Of a DNA stretch of 64,000 nt, positions 19,973 to 31,471 are shown piece after piece. The stretch comes from Closterium sp. NIES-65 (Eukaryota; Streptophyta; Zygnematophyceae; Desmidiales; Closteriaceae). Location: contig CANXME010002010.1 in NCBI GenBank assembly GCA_948144175.1, forward strand, positions 1,364,001 through 1,428,000, read 5' to 3'. The position numbers and the translations under genes are program-made. Each line of letters starts with the position of its first letter. Position 1 is the stretch's first letter. The notes below the pieces were generated by a model. That model searched no databases, was not told the origin of the DNA, and saw only the letters and a program-made list of their open reading frames with translations.

Positions 19973-22501
19973 TTACGCCTGAGGAGCATGGGCACTTAGC
20001 CACTCAAAAATGTCCTGTCGGACAGACGAATGAAGAGGACAAGATGGGTGGGGGGGTGAGAGAAGGGGAGGGGTTTTGGGGAACAAAGGTTAGGAATAGA
20101 GGAACAATGGCGATGCTCATGTGATCAGTCAAAGAGTCAGTGCTGCACATTAATTGTGCCGTCAGATCTCTGTGTACACTCGTCACCCTAACACACAGCC
20201 GTGCAAGAAGGCTGACCAACAGTGGGGCCGTTTTACAGCCAAATGAGGACACACACTGGAATCACTTGGTTAGGGTAGTCTCTTCCTCCATTCCTTCATT
20301 TTCTTTAACCCCTTTTCCCGTGCTCACCTTAAACACGATCTCAATGTTCTCATCCAGCTCCCCTTCTGTGAGGCAGTGCCAGAGGCCCGGGTACAGCTTA
20401 AATGTCTTATCGGTGCTGCGTGCCTTCTCATACAACACCTGGCTCACTGCAGGCTCTGTCACGGTATCAGCGTCACCATGGAGCAGGAGGAATGGCAGGG
20501 TCACCTGACACACATAGGCGAAATGTAAGGTGTTCAAAGTTGGTAGGGATTAAGAATGACAATCACATGGCGTTGGTAATAGTTGCAGGTCTTTAGGTTT
20601 CAAAGAAGTTGATAGATCGAGATGAAAGTGCAAGATAGCACTGAATTACTGCTGAGGTCAGCATACCTCATCCAGCCGTCGCTCAAGGTCTTCACTGGTC
20701 TCTAGCATGGTGAGGGCTGTTCGAAGGCGAGGCTTGTCCGTGAAGGTGTACGGACTGGCCCGGATCTGCCAGGTGAACGGCCATGAAGAGATTGTTAGAG
20801 TTTTGTACTTTAAAAATGGCACGGAAACAGAACTAGCGACAACTTCCTAAGTGGCAGAAAAACCAAACAATTTTTGTGTCAAATGGCAACTGTTTCCGTA
20901 CCTTTTCTCTCTTAACCGGGTCGCGGTTAGCTGCGCTGATGATGTCAGACGTGGGGACAATTTTCCATGTTGGCAGAAGATATGCAAGGTTTTTCATGAC
21001 TGCAGTGACGATCGCTGGCGGCTTCACCTTGTCAGAGATCTGCAGATACGACAACAGAGAAGAGACTTTGGTGCGCACACATTCAACTCCTCAGGGTCAG
21101 CCAAGCAGCAACCATGCCCATAACCTCACATGATTTCATCAAGCCCTTATCAATCAATTCCTCTTGCTCCGCTTCCTTCTATACCGTCACTCTCCATTCC
21201 TTTGGCACTCAACCCACTCCACACGCTCCCTTTTTCCAAGTTGTAAATACTTGCATCCGTGCTGCCATTCCCCACCTTGCACATGGGTGCCATGAGAATG
21301 GCTCCGTCCCAAGCAGTGGGCTCCTTGCGGTGCAGGCGGAGGGTAACTGCTCCCCCCATTGACTCCCCCATCATAAATTTGCGCTTGTTCTTGTACTCCT
21401 CGCGCTCTGCACACCCCAGAGCCACACATGCGTATCCACAATACCACGCATGCACACATATACAAAAGCAAAAACAAAGTCTAGTTATTAACTTCGGGTG
21501 CACAATAAAAAGATGGAGGATTGAAACGCGAATGGCATTATAAAGGAAGACGCTCCAAGCAGAGCCATAAGTCATCTGACTCTGTTACCTCGAATAGGGG
21601 TGATATAATCGACGAGGTCATCAATGATGGTCTCAAACAGCGGAATGTACACTGGAAGACCTTCTGACCTACAGATTCAGGCACAAACAGTTTGGCTCAA
21701 ATGAAAGGATACAAAAGAGATAGAAATCTACATAATTTGCAGCTGTCGACTTCTGAAGTCGTTAGCTGTGAAAGGAATCATAATGCAATGGTCAATACCT
21801 TCCATGTCCCTCATAGTCAATTCCAAAAACTGCATAACCTTCTGATGCTAGCCGCTCTGCTGTGGCTGCTCATAAGCACGGAAAGACGAAGAATCACATG
21901 TCGGACAATGGCGCAAAGACACTGCGAGACGACGCGACCATTCTGGGATAGTGTGTGTGGAATATAAAAACAGTCAAACTTACAAGCAAAAAAAGTGGTG
22001 CAGTCCACAGCGTAACCTGGATAATCAAACGGTGCCACACAGATATCCAGACAAGTCGAACAGCACAATTTCATTACTTCGAATCCCGTTTTGAAAGAAG
22101 TAGGCGAACGCCACGTTTGAAAGGGATGGAACTCATGATGGTCGCACCGTGGAGGAGGAGGATGAGGGCCTTTGGCTCGCCGTTCGCAGGAAGCCATGAA
22201 GCAGTCTGAAGTTTCATGCCCCTCGAGTTCGTAAAGAACTCCTGTTAAGAGCCACACACGTGGATAAGACGCTGGAAATTCCGCCATAAACGACGCGGCA
22301 AGTGCTTGAGCATAAGCATGATGCATTCAGCCCGTTACTTACTTCGCTATACTTGATCCCTTTAGATTCCTGCAATGATGAAGTGTACAGTCATATTTCA
22401 GAGTTCCTAACGAGCTTACGGGAAATTCAGATCGGGAAAAGGGTAAAGAATCATAACAGACGTACGTAGTAAGCTGCATCCTTGGCAACTGCTTCAGCCA
22501 T
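19973..22501 (-). CDS. Monoacylglycerol lipase / caffeoylshikimate esterase-type serine hydrolase, 11 exons
   Basis: Alpha/beta-hydrolase of the plant MAGL group, which releases fatty acid and glycerol from monoacylglycerols or cleaves related esters. Exons read from splice sites (minus strand): 22466-22501, 22343-22369, 22148-22241, 21984-22016, 21799-21865, 21589-21668, 21276-21406, 20902-21039, 20667-20765, 20328-20504, 19973-20014; 924 nt, 307 aa, all introns GT-AG with matching phase. Motifs: N-terminal NSRGMKL, oxyanion LLLHGY (residues 49-54), GIDYEGHGRSEG, nucleophile elbow GESMGG (Ser128), WDGAILMAPMCK, LPTWKIVPT, catalytic Asp in HGDADTVTE (Asp248) and His in YPGLWHCLTEGE (His278). 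Length and order match the family; three exons are only 27-36 nt. No signal peptide, so probably cytosolic or peripheral. Substrate cannot be told from sequence. Confidence 0.93.
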
Positions 22502-24100
22502 TCTCAGGAACTGCGATAGGTTATCAAGAAGCTGCGACACACTCTACTTTGTCATGAAAACTGCTGACCAAGTTTACCAAGCTGCATGGAAATCCAAGTT
22601 GCTGCTTTCCACACCACAGGGAATCCTTGATGGGAGGAAAGACGAGGATACAAACTCGTTGTTTGGGGGCGTGGTCAGTTCACACTCTCAAGGCCACTTC
22701 TGTGCAGGCTCGGGTTTTTTCCGCTCGGAGGCCGTGAGAGCGTGGAACATCCTTTTGAACTAGGAGCTGATCACTCAACCGCGACGGTAACCATTTTTGC
22801 GATTCTCGCCGTTGAGCTTCGAAGTGGGGTGACGAAGATTGCAAGAACCACGCACGTTCCACAAGTTTTGTTCTTGGTCGCCCCACACTTTTTTAACCAC
22901 GCGGATACGACAAGAACTGGTGATACACGAAGAAGCATGCGATTTGCAACCAGGTGTTGTCGTGAGTGGAATACACGCATCCAATTTGCTACGAACGGAT
23001 TGATGAGTCGTTACAGTTCGTGTATAATCGCGATTTCTCGCTGCTGGTCGACCGGAGTTCCCCCCTCGATCCCAAAAGCGACTCTGATTTGCAGTGTGCG
23101 GTGTTGTTTGTTACCTAACGAATAGAGTCGCGAAGAGCTGAGGAAACCAAAATTTCAACCAGACAAGCGACCAAACGCTTGTTCATAAGGATCTTCCACA
23201 CCCTGAGGGTTCAGGAACTGAATGCACGAAATGGAAACACTTATGTAAATACATCCTCGATTGCGGTTATTTCAATCGAGATCCCGCGCGGTTGTTGCTG
23301 ACAGCATGTGTTGGATGTTTCGGCCGACGGTGTCGCACACCTAGTTTGGCGAATTACTCAGGATTGTTCTAGGATGGATACAGTTACGCTTACTTGAGTT
23401 AGCCTTTTTACCAACTTACCGTAATCCAGAAAAAAAAATTTGTGAAGCAGTAGAGCTAAACATGTCCAATGCATGTTGGACCATTAATATTTCATTCTAT
23501 TTATGAACATATTCTACTCAATATTGCATTTGGTAAGCCTTTCGTTGGCAAAATGCGTTTTTGAGCAATATGGCCATACAGACTGGTGTGAAGCAAAGAA
23601 TAGTCATAAAGACTACCCTTACCGCAAAGCACCGAACCTGGTTCCTGGACGCGGTGAAAGTGACATATTCGGAGGATCGTGAGAGAAAATCGATTTTCAC
23701 GATCGCTTTGGGGAATTGATCGGTGAAACGATGCACACCCGGCGTTGTAGCGATCGGAAAAAACTGTTGAGCCTTGTGTTCAATTCGCCGGGATCACTTT
23801 GGCGCGGAGAATTACCCGCTTTACAGCAATTTCGTAAACGCTCGAGTGCGAGTTTCGCACCTCACAGGGCAACCCGGTCGGCGAATCGATAGCCTTGTGA
23901 AATGTGAAAATTGTGCGACTCATTTCACCCACTTAGCGAAATAATTTCACGTCGCAAGCACTTGGATCAGTCATCTCTGTAATGCTCGGTTCGTCGGCAT
24001 TTGCTTCCCAGCGATGCCGCGATTGATTGACGATCAGTCGTCCTGTCTGAATGCTCGTGTATTTTGTCTAAAATTTTCACTGTAGCTGAGGTTACTTCTT

Positions 24101-24106
24101 TATAAA
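24101..24106 (+). promoter_or_regulatory. Candidate TATA box for the GT8-like gene
   Basis: TATAAA in a CTTCTTTATAAACAGG context, 512 bases before the ATG at 24618. This implies a long leader that would include the small ORF at 24214. Confidence 0.35.
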
Positions 24107-24213
24107 CAGGGTAACCGTCTCACACATCGATCGCGACAGACGATCGATCGTCTACTTTGACCGCGTCCTGACCTGACCCCTTGTCCTTCCTGCTGATCCT
24201 CCACCAACCAGCC

Positions 24214-24429
24214 ATGGCCGCCGCTTTGAAACGACCAACCTTCCAATTTCATGGGTTGATGGCGCTGGAATTCAATCCGGTGTGCTTCGAGCTATGCGCA
24301 CCGCCATTCCAAGGGCTGCAGCTCTTCCATTTCTGGTTCAAGCGTCGTCGCGCCGTCGATTCTTTCAGTACCCGAATTGTATCAGCGATCCCCAAATGTG
24401 TTGGTGTAGCAAGTCGTAGCCTGTGGTGA
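24214..24429 (+). CDS. Possible upstream ORF (71 codons)
   Basis: ATG at 24214 sits in a favourable context (AGCCATGGCC) and reads MAAALKRPTFQFHG onward to TGA at 24427-24429, between the candidate TATA box and the GT8-like start. It could be a regulatory uORF or chance; no homology recognised. Confidence 0.2.
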   Translation: MAAALKRPTFQFHGLMALEFNPVCFELCAPPFQGLQLFHFWFKRRRAVDSFSTRIVSAIPKCVGVASRSLW

Positions 24430-24617
24430 ATGCGCTTGCCCGCTCGCTCCGTCGACCTTATCATGTCCGCCTGCCGCTGCCCTTCATAGCCTAGCTTCCA
24501 AAAGATACGCATCGTCGTCCATTCCCGCTAGCCCCGTTCCTCCCTACCTAACCCGTTAGTCTCACTAACTCGGATCTAAGACTCCCGTAGTCCCAGAGTT
24601 CTCGGCTCGTTTCACGC

Positions 24618-27495
24618 ATGGCTCAGCGTCTCAATCCACGCGCTCCCGCCACCGCAACCGCCGGATCCAGCTCCTCCGGCACCTCTGCGATTCTCGAGCA
24701 CGACTCCGGCGATGCTGCTGCGACGTCTGCGACGTCACCCATTACTTCGGCCACAGCGTCGTCCTCCTCGGCGGGCGGCGGCCATGACGACGGCCCTGCG
24801 ACGATGAGCGACGCCGAGCGACGTCGCATGGCGGGGCTGGGCGGTGCCGCGGCGAGCATCGGCGGGTTACCGCCGTCGCGAAGGCATCGCACGGTGGCGG
24901 CGTTCGTGGCGATGTCGCTCGTTCTCGCGGCTTACGTCATGGGCGTCGCGCCGTCCCTGCCTCGGCTTGGCCGAGCCATCCTCAGAAAGAGGTGCAGCCG
25001 TGGAGGCGAGTGGAGGGTGCACGGGTAGAGGGATGGAGGGCGCCACACCGAAACTTCCAACCTGTCTCTCTCCTCAGTGCTTTCGACCCTTCCTTTCTCT
25101 CCTAAGCGCTTTCCGCCCTCCCCTGCGCACTCACAAAGTACCCCCGTTCCCAGTTTCCCACTCCCCTGCCCCAAATCATTCAACCTGCGTTCTTCTCATC
25201 TCATCTGCCCCTCCTTTCGCCCTTCCTCCTTCCCCTCCTCCCGCTCCTCCCTTTTCTCCCCCCTCCTTTCCCCGTGCCCTCTTCCTCTCCTACTCCGCCC
25301 TCCTCCCATCCCTTCCCCCTCTTCTCCCCCACTCCCCCCCAGCCGCGCATCCCGCCCGTCCGACCCCATCACGCGGTGGACGCGGCGTCTGGCAGAAGGA
25401 GCGGCGCTGGCGGCGGTGCGCGAGGGCATCCGCCCGCTGGCCTTCCGCCCCGGCCCCGCGCTACTGCGCCCGCGCCGGCGGAGAGAGCAGGCGGAGGGGG
25501 AAGACGGGGGCGCCGGGGGCGGAGTGGGGGGAGGGAGGGGGAGAGGGGGGTACCGGGCACCGCGTGGGGTGGAAGAGGCGGATGAGTGTGGGGTGCCGAG
25601 GAGGGTGGGGCGGTGTGGGTTGCGGAAGGGGGAGAGGGTGCATGTAGCTGTGGTCAGCCAAGGGGAGGCGAGGAATGCGCTTGTGCTGGTGAGTGGGGCG
25701 AGGGGGGATGCTTGGGACGTACTCCACTACACTAGGACGAGTGGGATTTATTCGAGTTGTTCCTGATATATTCTGTTTGCTCTCTGTTGCTCACTTCGCC
25801 TGTCTCGTTACTTACTTCGCTTGCCCGAACCTCCGTTGCTTAACTTAACCCCACCAACCCAGCCACCCCAGCCATGCTCACACGCCCCAACCTCCTATTT
25901 CCACCCTCTGCCCCTCTCCCCTCATACAGACTCAGCTGCGGCTGCTCATTGCATCCATCGCAGCACACACTAGGTGTCCGCTCACCTTCCACCTCGTCAT
26001 CCCACCAACCGACCTCAACGCCACTCTCGCCACGCTGCACGCCTTCCCTGCTGTGCGCATCCACCCGCTGCCCAGCCCTTTCATCTCCGTCGCCTCTCCC
26101 CTCGCCACCACCGCCAATGGCAGCGCCACTGGAGAGCCTTCGGCTGCTGGTTCGCTGCAGTTTGATGCTGTCGGTGCGTCGTCCGGGTATCAAGAGTCCA
26201 AATCGGATCTTCGGAAACTCTCTGCCGTGCCTTTCTTGCTTGCCATTCATGCTCTTCCCATGCGCTGGCTCAAGGCCCAAGCCAGGCTCCTAGGCACGCA
26301 TCCGAACCTGTCCCCCGACGGGCCTGCTGCTTTGGGTCGGTTTCTCCTGGCAGATATCCTTTGGCAGGTTGAGGCTGCGATTGTGATGCAACCAGACGTG
26401 ATAGTAGGGGGCGACGTGCAGGAACTCTGGAAAATGATCGAGCGGAGCAAGGGAACGAGCGATCTTCTGTCTTTAATTGTTCCCCTGGAAGAGTTTCAGC
26501 TGGTGGGCAGTGGGGAGGAAGGAGAGCAGCAGCAGCAGGGAGGGCTGTTGGGGATCGGAGGTTGGTTCAGCAGAACCAGGGCTCGAATATCGCTTGATAC
26601 GATGCGAGTGGGGAATGGCGTGCTGCTGATGAATCTGGAGAGGCTCAGATTGCACGGGACAGGCAAGGTGAGTGTTTTGAACACGACACATACTCTGGCT
26701 TCACTTCACACCCTTGAGTTTCCTGGGTCAGAAGGTGGTCATGGGAGCGGGGTTGTCTGATGACTGGTGCGCTCCTGCTTTGGGAGCTGCAATGAATCTG
26801 CTGTGTTGTCGCTTCACCAAGGATCTGATTTGAGGAGCTAGTGGTGTGCTGATGGTGTCACCAGCACCCTATTGATGCATAGTGCGCTAGCAGAGCTGTT
26901 AAGCATGAGGCCTTCGTGTCTGCTGCTAGTTAGGGATGTGTTTTTCCAATTTGGCAAGCCTTTTTCAATGACACATGTATCTTTGTGTCCCTTACTAACC
27001 CCTTTCCCCTGTCATTGCGACTTGTCTTACACGCAGCTTCTCTCCCGTGCACTACAACACCGGCCGCTCACACTCGAACCTCTTTTCGATCACAACCGTC
27101 TTGAATCCTCTCTTTTCCTCATAGTCTGCCGCAAGTTCCCGCGAACATGTGCTCCTTTATCCCCGCTTTGGGCTATGGATGGTTGCTCTCCTGGCGCTCC
27201 TTTCTCTGGATTCTCTTCTCACAGTCGAGATGCTGCTACAGGAATGTGCTGGATGCTTGCGCACATGCATTGCCAAGCACCTGTACGTGCAGAGAATGTG
27301 ATTGAAGTGAAAGGGAAGGGACAAGGAGGGGAATTGGACGGTGTTTATGGGGCATTGAAAGGAGAGGGGAGGGAGCAGGAGAGGGAGGATGCTGTAGGTG
27401 TTTATAGGTTGCCAGAAGGGGCTGGATGGGAAGAGGCTGTCCAGTTTGCAATGAATTATTTTGCTGCAAGTGGTGGGGATGGGAGGGCTGGATAA
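24618..27495 (+). CDS. GT8-like glycosyltransferase, type II membrane protein, 4 exons
   Basis: Retaining glycosyltransferases of family 8 (LARGE / xyloside xylosyltransferase / galacturonosyltransferase kin) act in the Golgi on glycans. Exons by splice sites: 24618-24991, 25343-25688, 25930-26667, 27037-27495; phases agree, giving 638 aa. A Ser/Ala-rich cytosolic tail precedes one transmembrane segment (about residues 92-111) and a Gly/Arg-rich stem. The fold starts at VHVAVVSQGEARNALVL, spliced to LLIASIAAHTRCPLTFHLVI, followed by GRFLLADILW, VIVGGDVQELW and NGVLLMNLERLR, which match GT8 order. At the metal site the usual L-D-x-D reads M-Q-P-D (about residues 393-396), so the first Asp is missing. 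Exon 4 is in frame but shows no clear GT8 C-terminus, so its splicing is uncertain. Subfamily and substrate unknown. Confidence 0.65.
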
Positions 27496-27903
27496 CCATA
27501 GGGGGTCGCAACTGAACTCTGCTGTGTAACCCAACCCAACCTGCTATCAATGTATGTATGGTACAACATTGTGGGTATCATTCTATCCTGGTGTGGTGGT
27601 GCGCCTAGTGGGAAGTGATTTACTGCGGTGTTGCGGTATTGGATTGGCTAAACATGTGTGGGTGGGCTCAACTGAAAAGGAGTGGAGTTGATTTCAGCGC
27701 GTGTTGCTGTAACACCAAGGCATACTGGAAAATCACCTCTTAGTAGCAGAGCAGGACAGGTACATCTCCTTTCCGGGTGCGGCACAAACATTACTCTATG
27801 AGAAGATCAAGGCATGCATTTGCATGCTACCAACAAGGTTACCGAGCACGCTGGCAGGCTTGACATAAATAACCACCCCAATATAATTAGACGCAGATCA
27901 CTT

Positions 27904-29586
27904 TCAGCCAAAACGCTTAGCCCCCCAGCCATCACGCTTCTGTCTTTGATCTTGCTGGCTCTTTGCGTTTGCATTCAGAGCTGAAAGGGGCTTTCTGCTT
28001 TGTGTGGAGCCATCAGCAACTGGATCAATGTCATGCAGGAGCATCATGACATGAACTCGTTTGCTCCGAGTATCAGAGTATGGCTGCAAGAGATAGCCTT
28101 TGTTAGCAAACATTTGTTGTGTTCCAGTCGATAAACCGAAGTCGTACATACCTGGAGTAACTCATTCAGTACGCTGTCCCTCAAGGAATGCATGAGCTTT
28201 AGTCGAAGCGATCCACTGGACCTGGAATGGCTTTATGGTAGTATCCATCAACCAAATTGCTCAAACTCCTCATAGAAATGCACTTGTACCTTATACATGT
28301 GAAGAGGAGTATGCAGCACTGTAGGACCATGTCAAGAAGATGTATGCCCGTTGGACCAGGAGATGAGCAGATATCATTCACCTGAAACTGAACCAGGTCA
28401 ACCTCTGCACGGCAAAAATGTAACAGCTGACAGTAAAACCCAAATTGACCAACCATTTTGCAGAATGTAATAATAATTCCTTCAAGAGTCCCTCTCATGT
28501 CTGGTTTACACAGTGCCTTCCGAATGTTGTCATGTTGGAGTGCCCTTTCGATGATTGTTGTGCTCATCTGCGTACTCAAATTTCAGCATAAGAACTCAAA
28601 ACCAGCCAGCAACAACACCACTCACCACTTTGCTAAGTTCGCTGCCAAGATGTGCGGCGTGCAAACAGACGCCAAAGACCTTTGCCTCAAGAACCCATTG
28701 GGAGACAAAGTCTTCCTTCCCCTGATCATACAGCCGTGACTATGGGTTTCAATTGTGTTGAGCTTCCGTAGACACATTATAGAATATTACCTGGCAAAGC
28801 GCAGCGATCACGGAAAGGCTCATGAGCCGTAGGTTTTCATATATCTCGTTATGAGCCTTCTCTTTCGAGAGTATCAACGGCAAGATGTAGCTCCCGATAT
28901 TTGCTACAAACGAAAAAAAAACAAAAGAAGTATCAGCAACAATGGGACAAAAGATATGAAACACTAGAACCAGAGAAATTTATTACCTCTGATAAATTCA
29001 CCACGGGTCTCCGGGTTGTGTGCGATGCTCTGCTTGTTGTTAAAATCAGCATATGATCTCGTAAAAAACACGACAGGACTCAGAACATGCCTGAAGTAAT
29101 GTAAGAACATTGCCAATACGTTTGGAAGCCCGGACCGAAATTTCTCCATCTGTGAACTTCGAATAGACAGAGACGATTTCCTGGCGAAACATTTGATTGT
29201 GAGTTGTGGTCAAGTCAATAAATGTCGAAACGAAAGTTTACCTGTATGAGGATGGGTAGGGTACCAAAGGAGTAGCAGAGAAAAATTCCAGTCATTGCGT
29301 AGAGGAACTGGTCATCGTCACGTTTCTGTTCAGGAGACGAGACATTAGTTTTGTGAGGGATATCTATGTTTTCGAAATCAAGATGCAGGCATCTTACGTC
29401 GTTTAACATGCCGCTGAGACTCCTGAGTGCATTTTCCCTCAGATCCTCAGCCTGAAATTCTAAAATCAAGTCTGGCACAGCCAGAATTCTTCTGAAAGGC
29501 CCTTTGTGCTTCCTGCCTCCTCTCTTTCGCCGCCTAAGAGCAGCAAGAGAGGCATCCTCACCATGGTCATCGTCAAAATGGTCCAT
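27904..29586 (-). CDS. CNOT9: CAF40/CNOT9 (RQCD1) homologue, CCR4-NOT subunit, 10 exons
   Basis: CNOT9 is the armadillo-repeat subunit of the CCR4-NOT deadenylase, binding the NOT scaffold and mRNA-recruiting partners. Exons by splice sites (minus): 29398-29586, 29242-29325, 29091-29180, 28987-29029, 28791-28903, 28626-28739, 28454-28567, 28290-28381, 28152-28221, 27904-28083; 1089 nt, 362 aa, phases consistent. Family landmarks in order: DLRENALRSLSG, YSFGTLPILIQEIVSVY, SKRIGNVLTLLQ, NPETRGEFI, LILSKEKAHNEIYENLRLMS, SVIAALCQ, GSELSK, then diverged C-terminal helices. An acidic then basic N-tail (residues 1-34) and a Gln/Lys-rich C-tail are extra. The intron after LLQ has a GC donor (29090). 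The 72-nt intron 28382-28453 is also readable in frame. Identity to the normally near-invariant family appears low, so this may be a diverged paralogue. Confidence 0.85.
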
Positions 29587-30560
29587 GACCTTGGAAGGTG
29601 GAGAGGAAATTCTCGAGGAACTGTAGAAAGTCTTCCTAGATAAACCTTCGGAGTGGCCTCGAGCCGCAGGTTGAGGATGGACAACCTAACTGGAGCAACA
29701 CTCACAAGACGCGAGGCGCTAGGTTGACCGAGACTTCTTGACGCGTTATTATGAACCAAATGAAGCCTTAAAATGTGCAGTATATACATGATGTGGAGGA
29801 ACTTAGAAAACATAGGTAAAACATCATCCACTCATAAAAAAAATAAACGTCCATTAAACAAGACTCGACGTTCAACGTCGTATGGGTTGCATAAGTGCTG
29901 AATACGCGATATCGACGCAACACCGGCAAAAAAAAAAGACTAATGTTCGTGTGTCATTCCCCCATCTACAATTGTTTTGTCGCATACATAATGCATTTTG
30001 TTTATATGTTACGACTAACGATTAATAAAAACATTCTATCTTGTCTGGATGATTGTATACAATAACGGTAGTAGCAATAATAATACTATTTGTTGTAATA
30101 ATAATCAGTTTCTGATTATGTGCAATTACTTGTACTGCAATAAGCAATCCTAGTACTACATGAAACATTAGACTCCGTTTTTGCTTTCGTCATATTCTTA
30201 GAGCTCACACAAACAAAACGTGAAATGTACGGTTCAGCTTTAGGTGAGTCACTTGAATTTCACGTGCTCACGCGTGCAAACACCTCTTTACCAAACCCCT
30301 ACACATCCCAAGAAACTAGTTCATTATACCAGGTACCTCAACTTTCTTACCATCTCACCCCACACTTACTTGCCATCTCACCCCACACTTTCTTGCCATC
30401 TCACGATAGTACCTCAGGTCTTCACAAGCTCTAGTCACCATGAACTGGCCTTGTGACCGTGATAAACGCCCGGCGCCCGTGATAAACGCCAGTGACAAGC
30501 GACTATGGCAAGCGCCCGTAATAAACGACACATTCGTGAGTAAATTAGTGACATCCTCCC
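29587..30560. other. AT-rich intergenic with a short tandem repeat
   Basis: Upstream of the CNOT9 homologue. Non-coding and AT-rich to about 30230, then a 27-bp tandem motif (CTTGCCATCTCACCCCACACTT type, about 30340-30415). No LTR was found that could be the 5' LTR of the copia copy downstream. Confidence 0.5.
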
Positions 30561-31340
30561 TGCTGTGGCAGCGCGCTGGCAGCTTGCGTGCTGACGCCTT
30601 GCTGCAGCAGCGCGCTGGTGGCTTGCGCGTCGGCGCCTTGCTTCTTTAGCGCGCTAGCGCATGATGCGGCAACGCGCTGGCGCCTTTCTACAGCGCGCCG
30701 GCACCTAGCACGCAAGCCGCTAGAGCGTTGCCAAGTGGGCGCCGTGATGGCAGCGTGTTAGTGCCTTTCTGCATTGCGTAGGCACATCGCAACGCGCTGT
30801 CGCATTGCTGCGGCAGTGCTTAACGCGTTGGCGCCTAACGCTCCTGTCGCCTAATGCGCCGGTGCCTAACGCGCTGGAGCCTAACACGCTGGTGCCTAAC
30901 GCGCTGGAGCCTAACGCGCTGGCGCCTTGCGCGCTGGCTCCTTGCGCGCTGGTGCCTTGCGCGCTGGCTCCTAGCGTGCTGGATCCTTGCGTGCTGGCTC
31001 CTTTCGCGCTGGCGCCTAGCGCACTTGCCCCTTGCGAACTAGCGCCTTGCGCGCTGGCGCCTTTCGCGCAAGCGCCTTGCGCGCTGGTGCCTAGCGCGTT
31101 GGCGCGTTAGTCACCAGCGCTAGCTGCGCTGGCGCCTAGAGTGCTTGCACATGCGCGCTGCCGCCTTGCGCGTTGGCTCCTTGCGTGCTGGCGCCTTGCG
31201 CGCTGGCGCCTAGCGCGCTGGCGCCTAACGTTCCGGCCCCTAGCGCGCTGGCCCCTAGCGCGCTGGCGCCTAGCGCGATGGCCCCTAGCGCGCTGGCCCC
31301 TTGTGCGCTGGCGCCTTGGGCGCTCGCGCCTGAGGGCGCG
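30560..31340 (+). repeat. 15-bp GC minisatellite (GCGCTGGCGCCTAGC type)
   Basis: Dozens of variants of GCGCTGGCGCCTTGC or GCGCTGGTGCCTAAC, becoming regular from about 30800 and ending in GAGGGCGCGCGACGG. The right end (31227-31370) is closely repeated at 35057-35200, just after an LTR. It is therefore a copia-family leader array fused here to pol sequence. Confidence 0.9.
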
Positions 31341-31471
31341 CGACGGTATTCTGTCTGCTGCGCACCCCTGGCGCGTCGCGCCAGCCCCGCTCCCCCCCCC
31401 CGCCTCTCTTCCTCGCGCCAGGTACTGCTGTTGCAGACCCCCTCCGCCCTTAGGGTGCCGCTCCCTCAGGT

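Larger units (their letters stand above)
22502..24617. other. Shared upstream region of two divergent genes
   Basis: About 2.1 kb between the start codons of the hydrolase (-) and the GT8-like gene (+). It has no repeat element or coding domain. A TATAAA lies at 24101-24106 and GATCGATCG palindromes just after it. Frames within it are short and featureless. Confidence 0.5.

Noticed and set aside
22742..23125. 127-codon plus-strand ORF upstream of the hydrolase
   Set aside because: No domain, ordinary intergenic composition, comparable frames on the other strand.
24844..25766. Single long plus-strand frames of 229-267 codons inside the GT8-like gene
   Set aside because: They run through intron 1, which is C/T-rich with a clear acceptor at 25342. 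Only the part from 25343 in one frame fits the fold.
30560..31340. CRISPR-like array
   Set aside because: Units are contiguous 15-bp repeats without unique spacers, in eukaryotic retrotransposon context.
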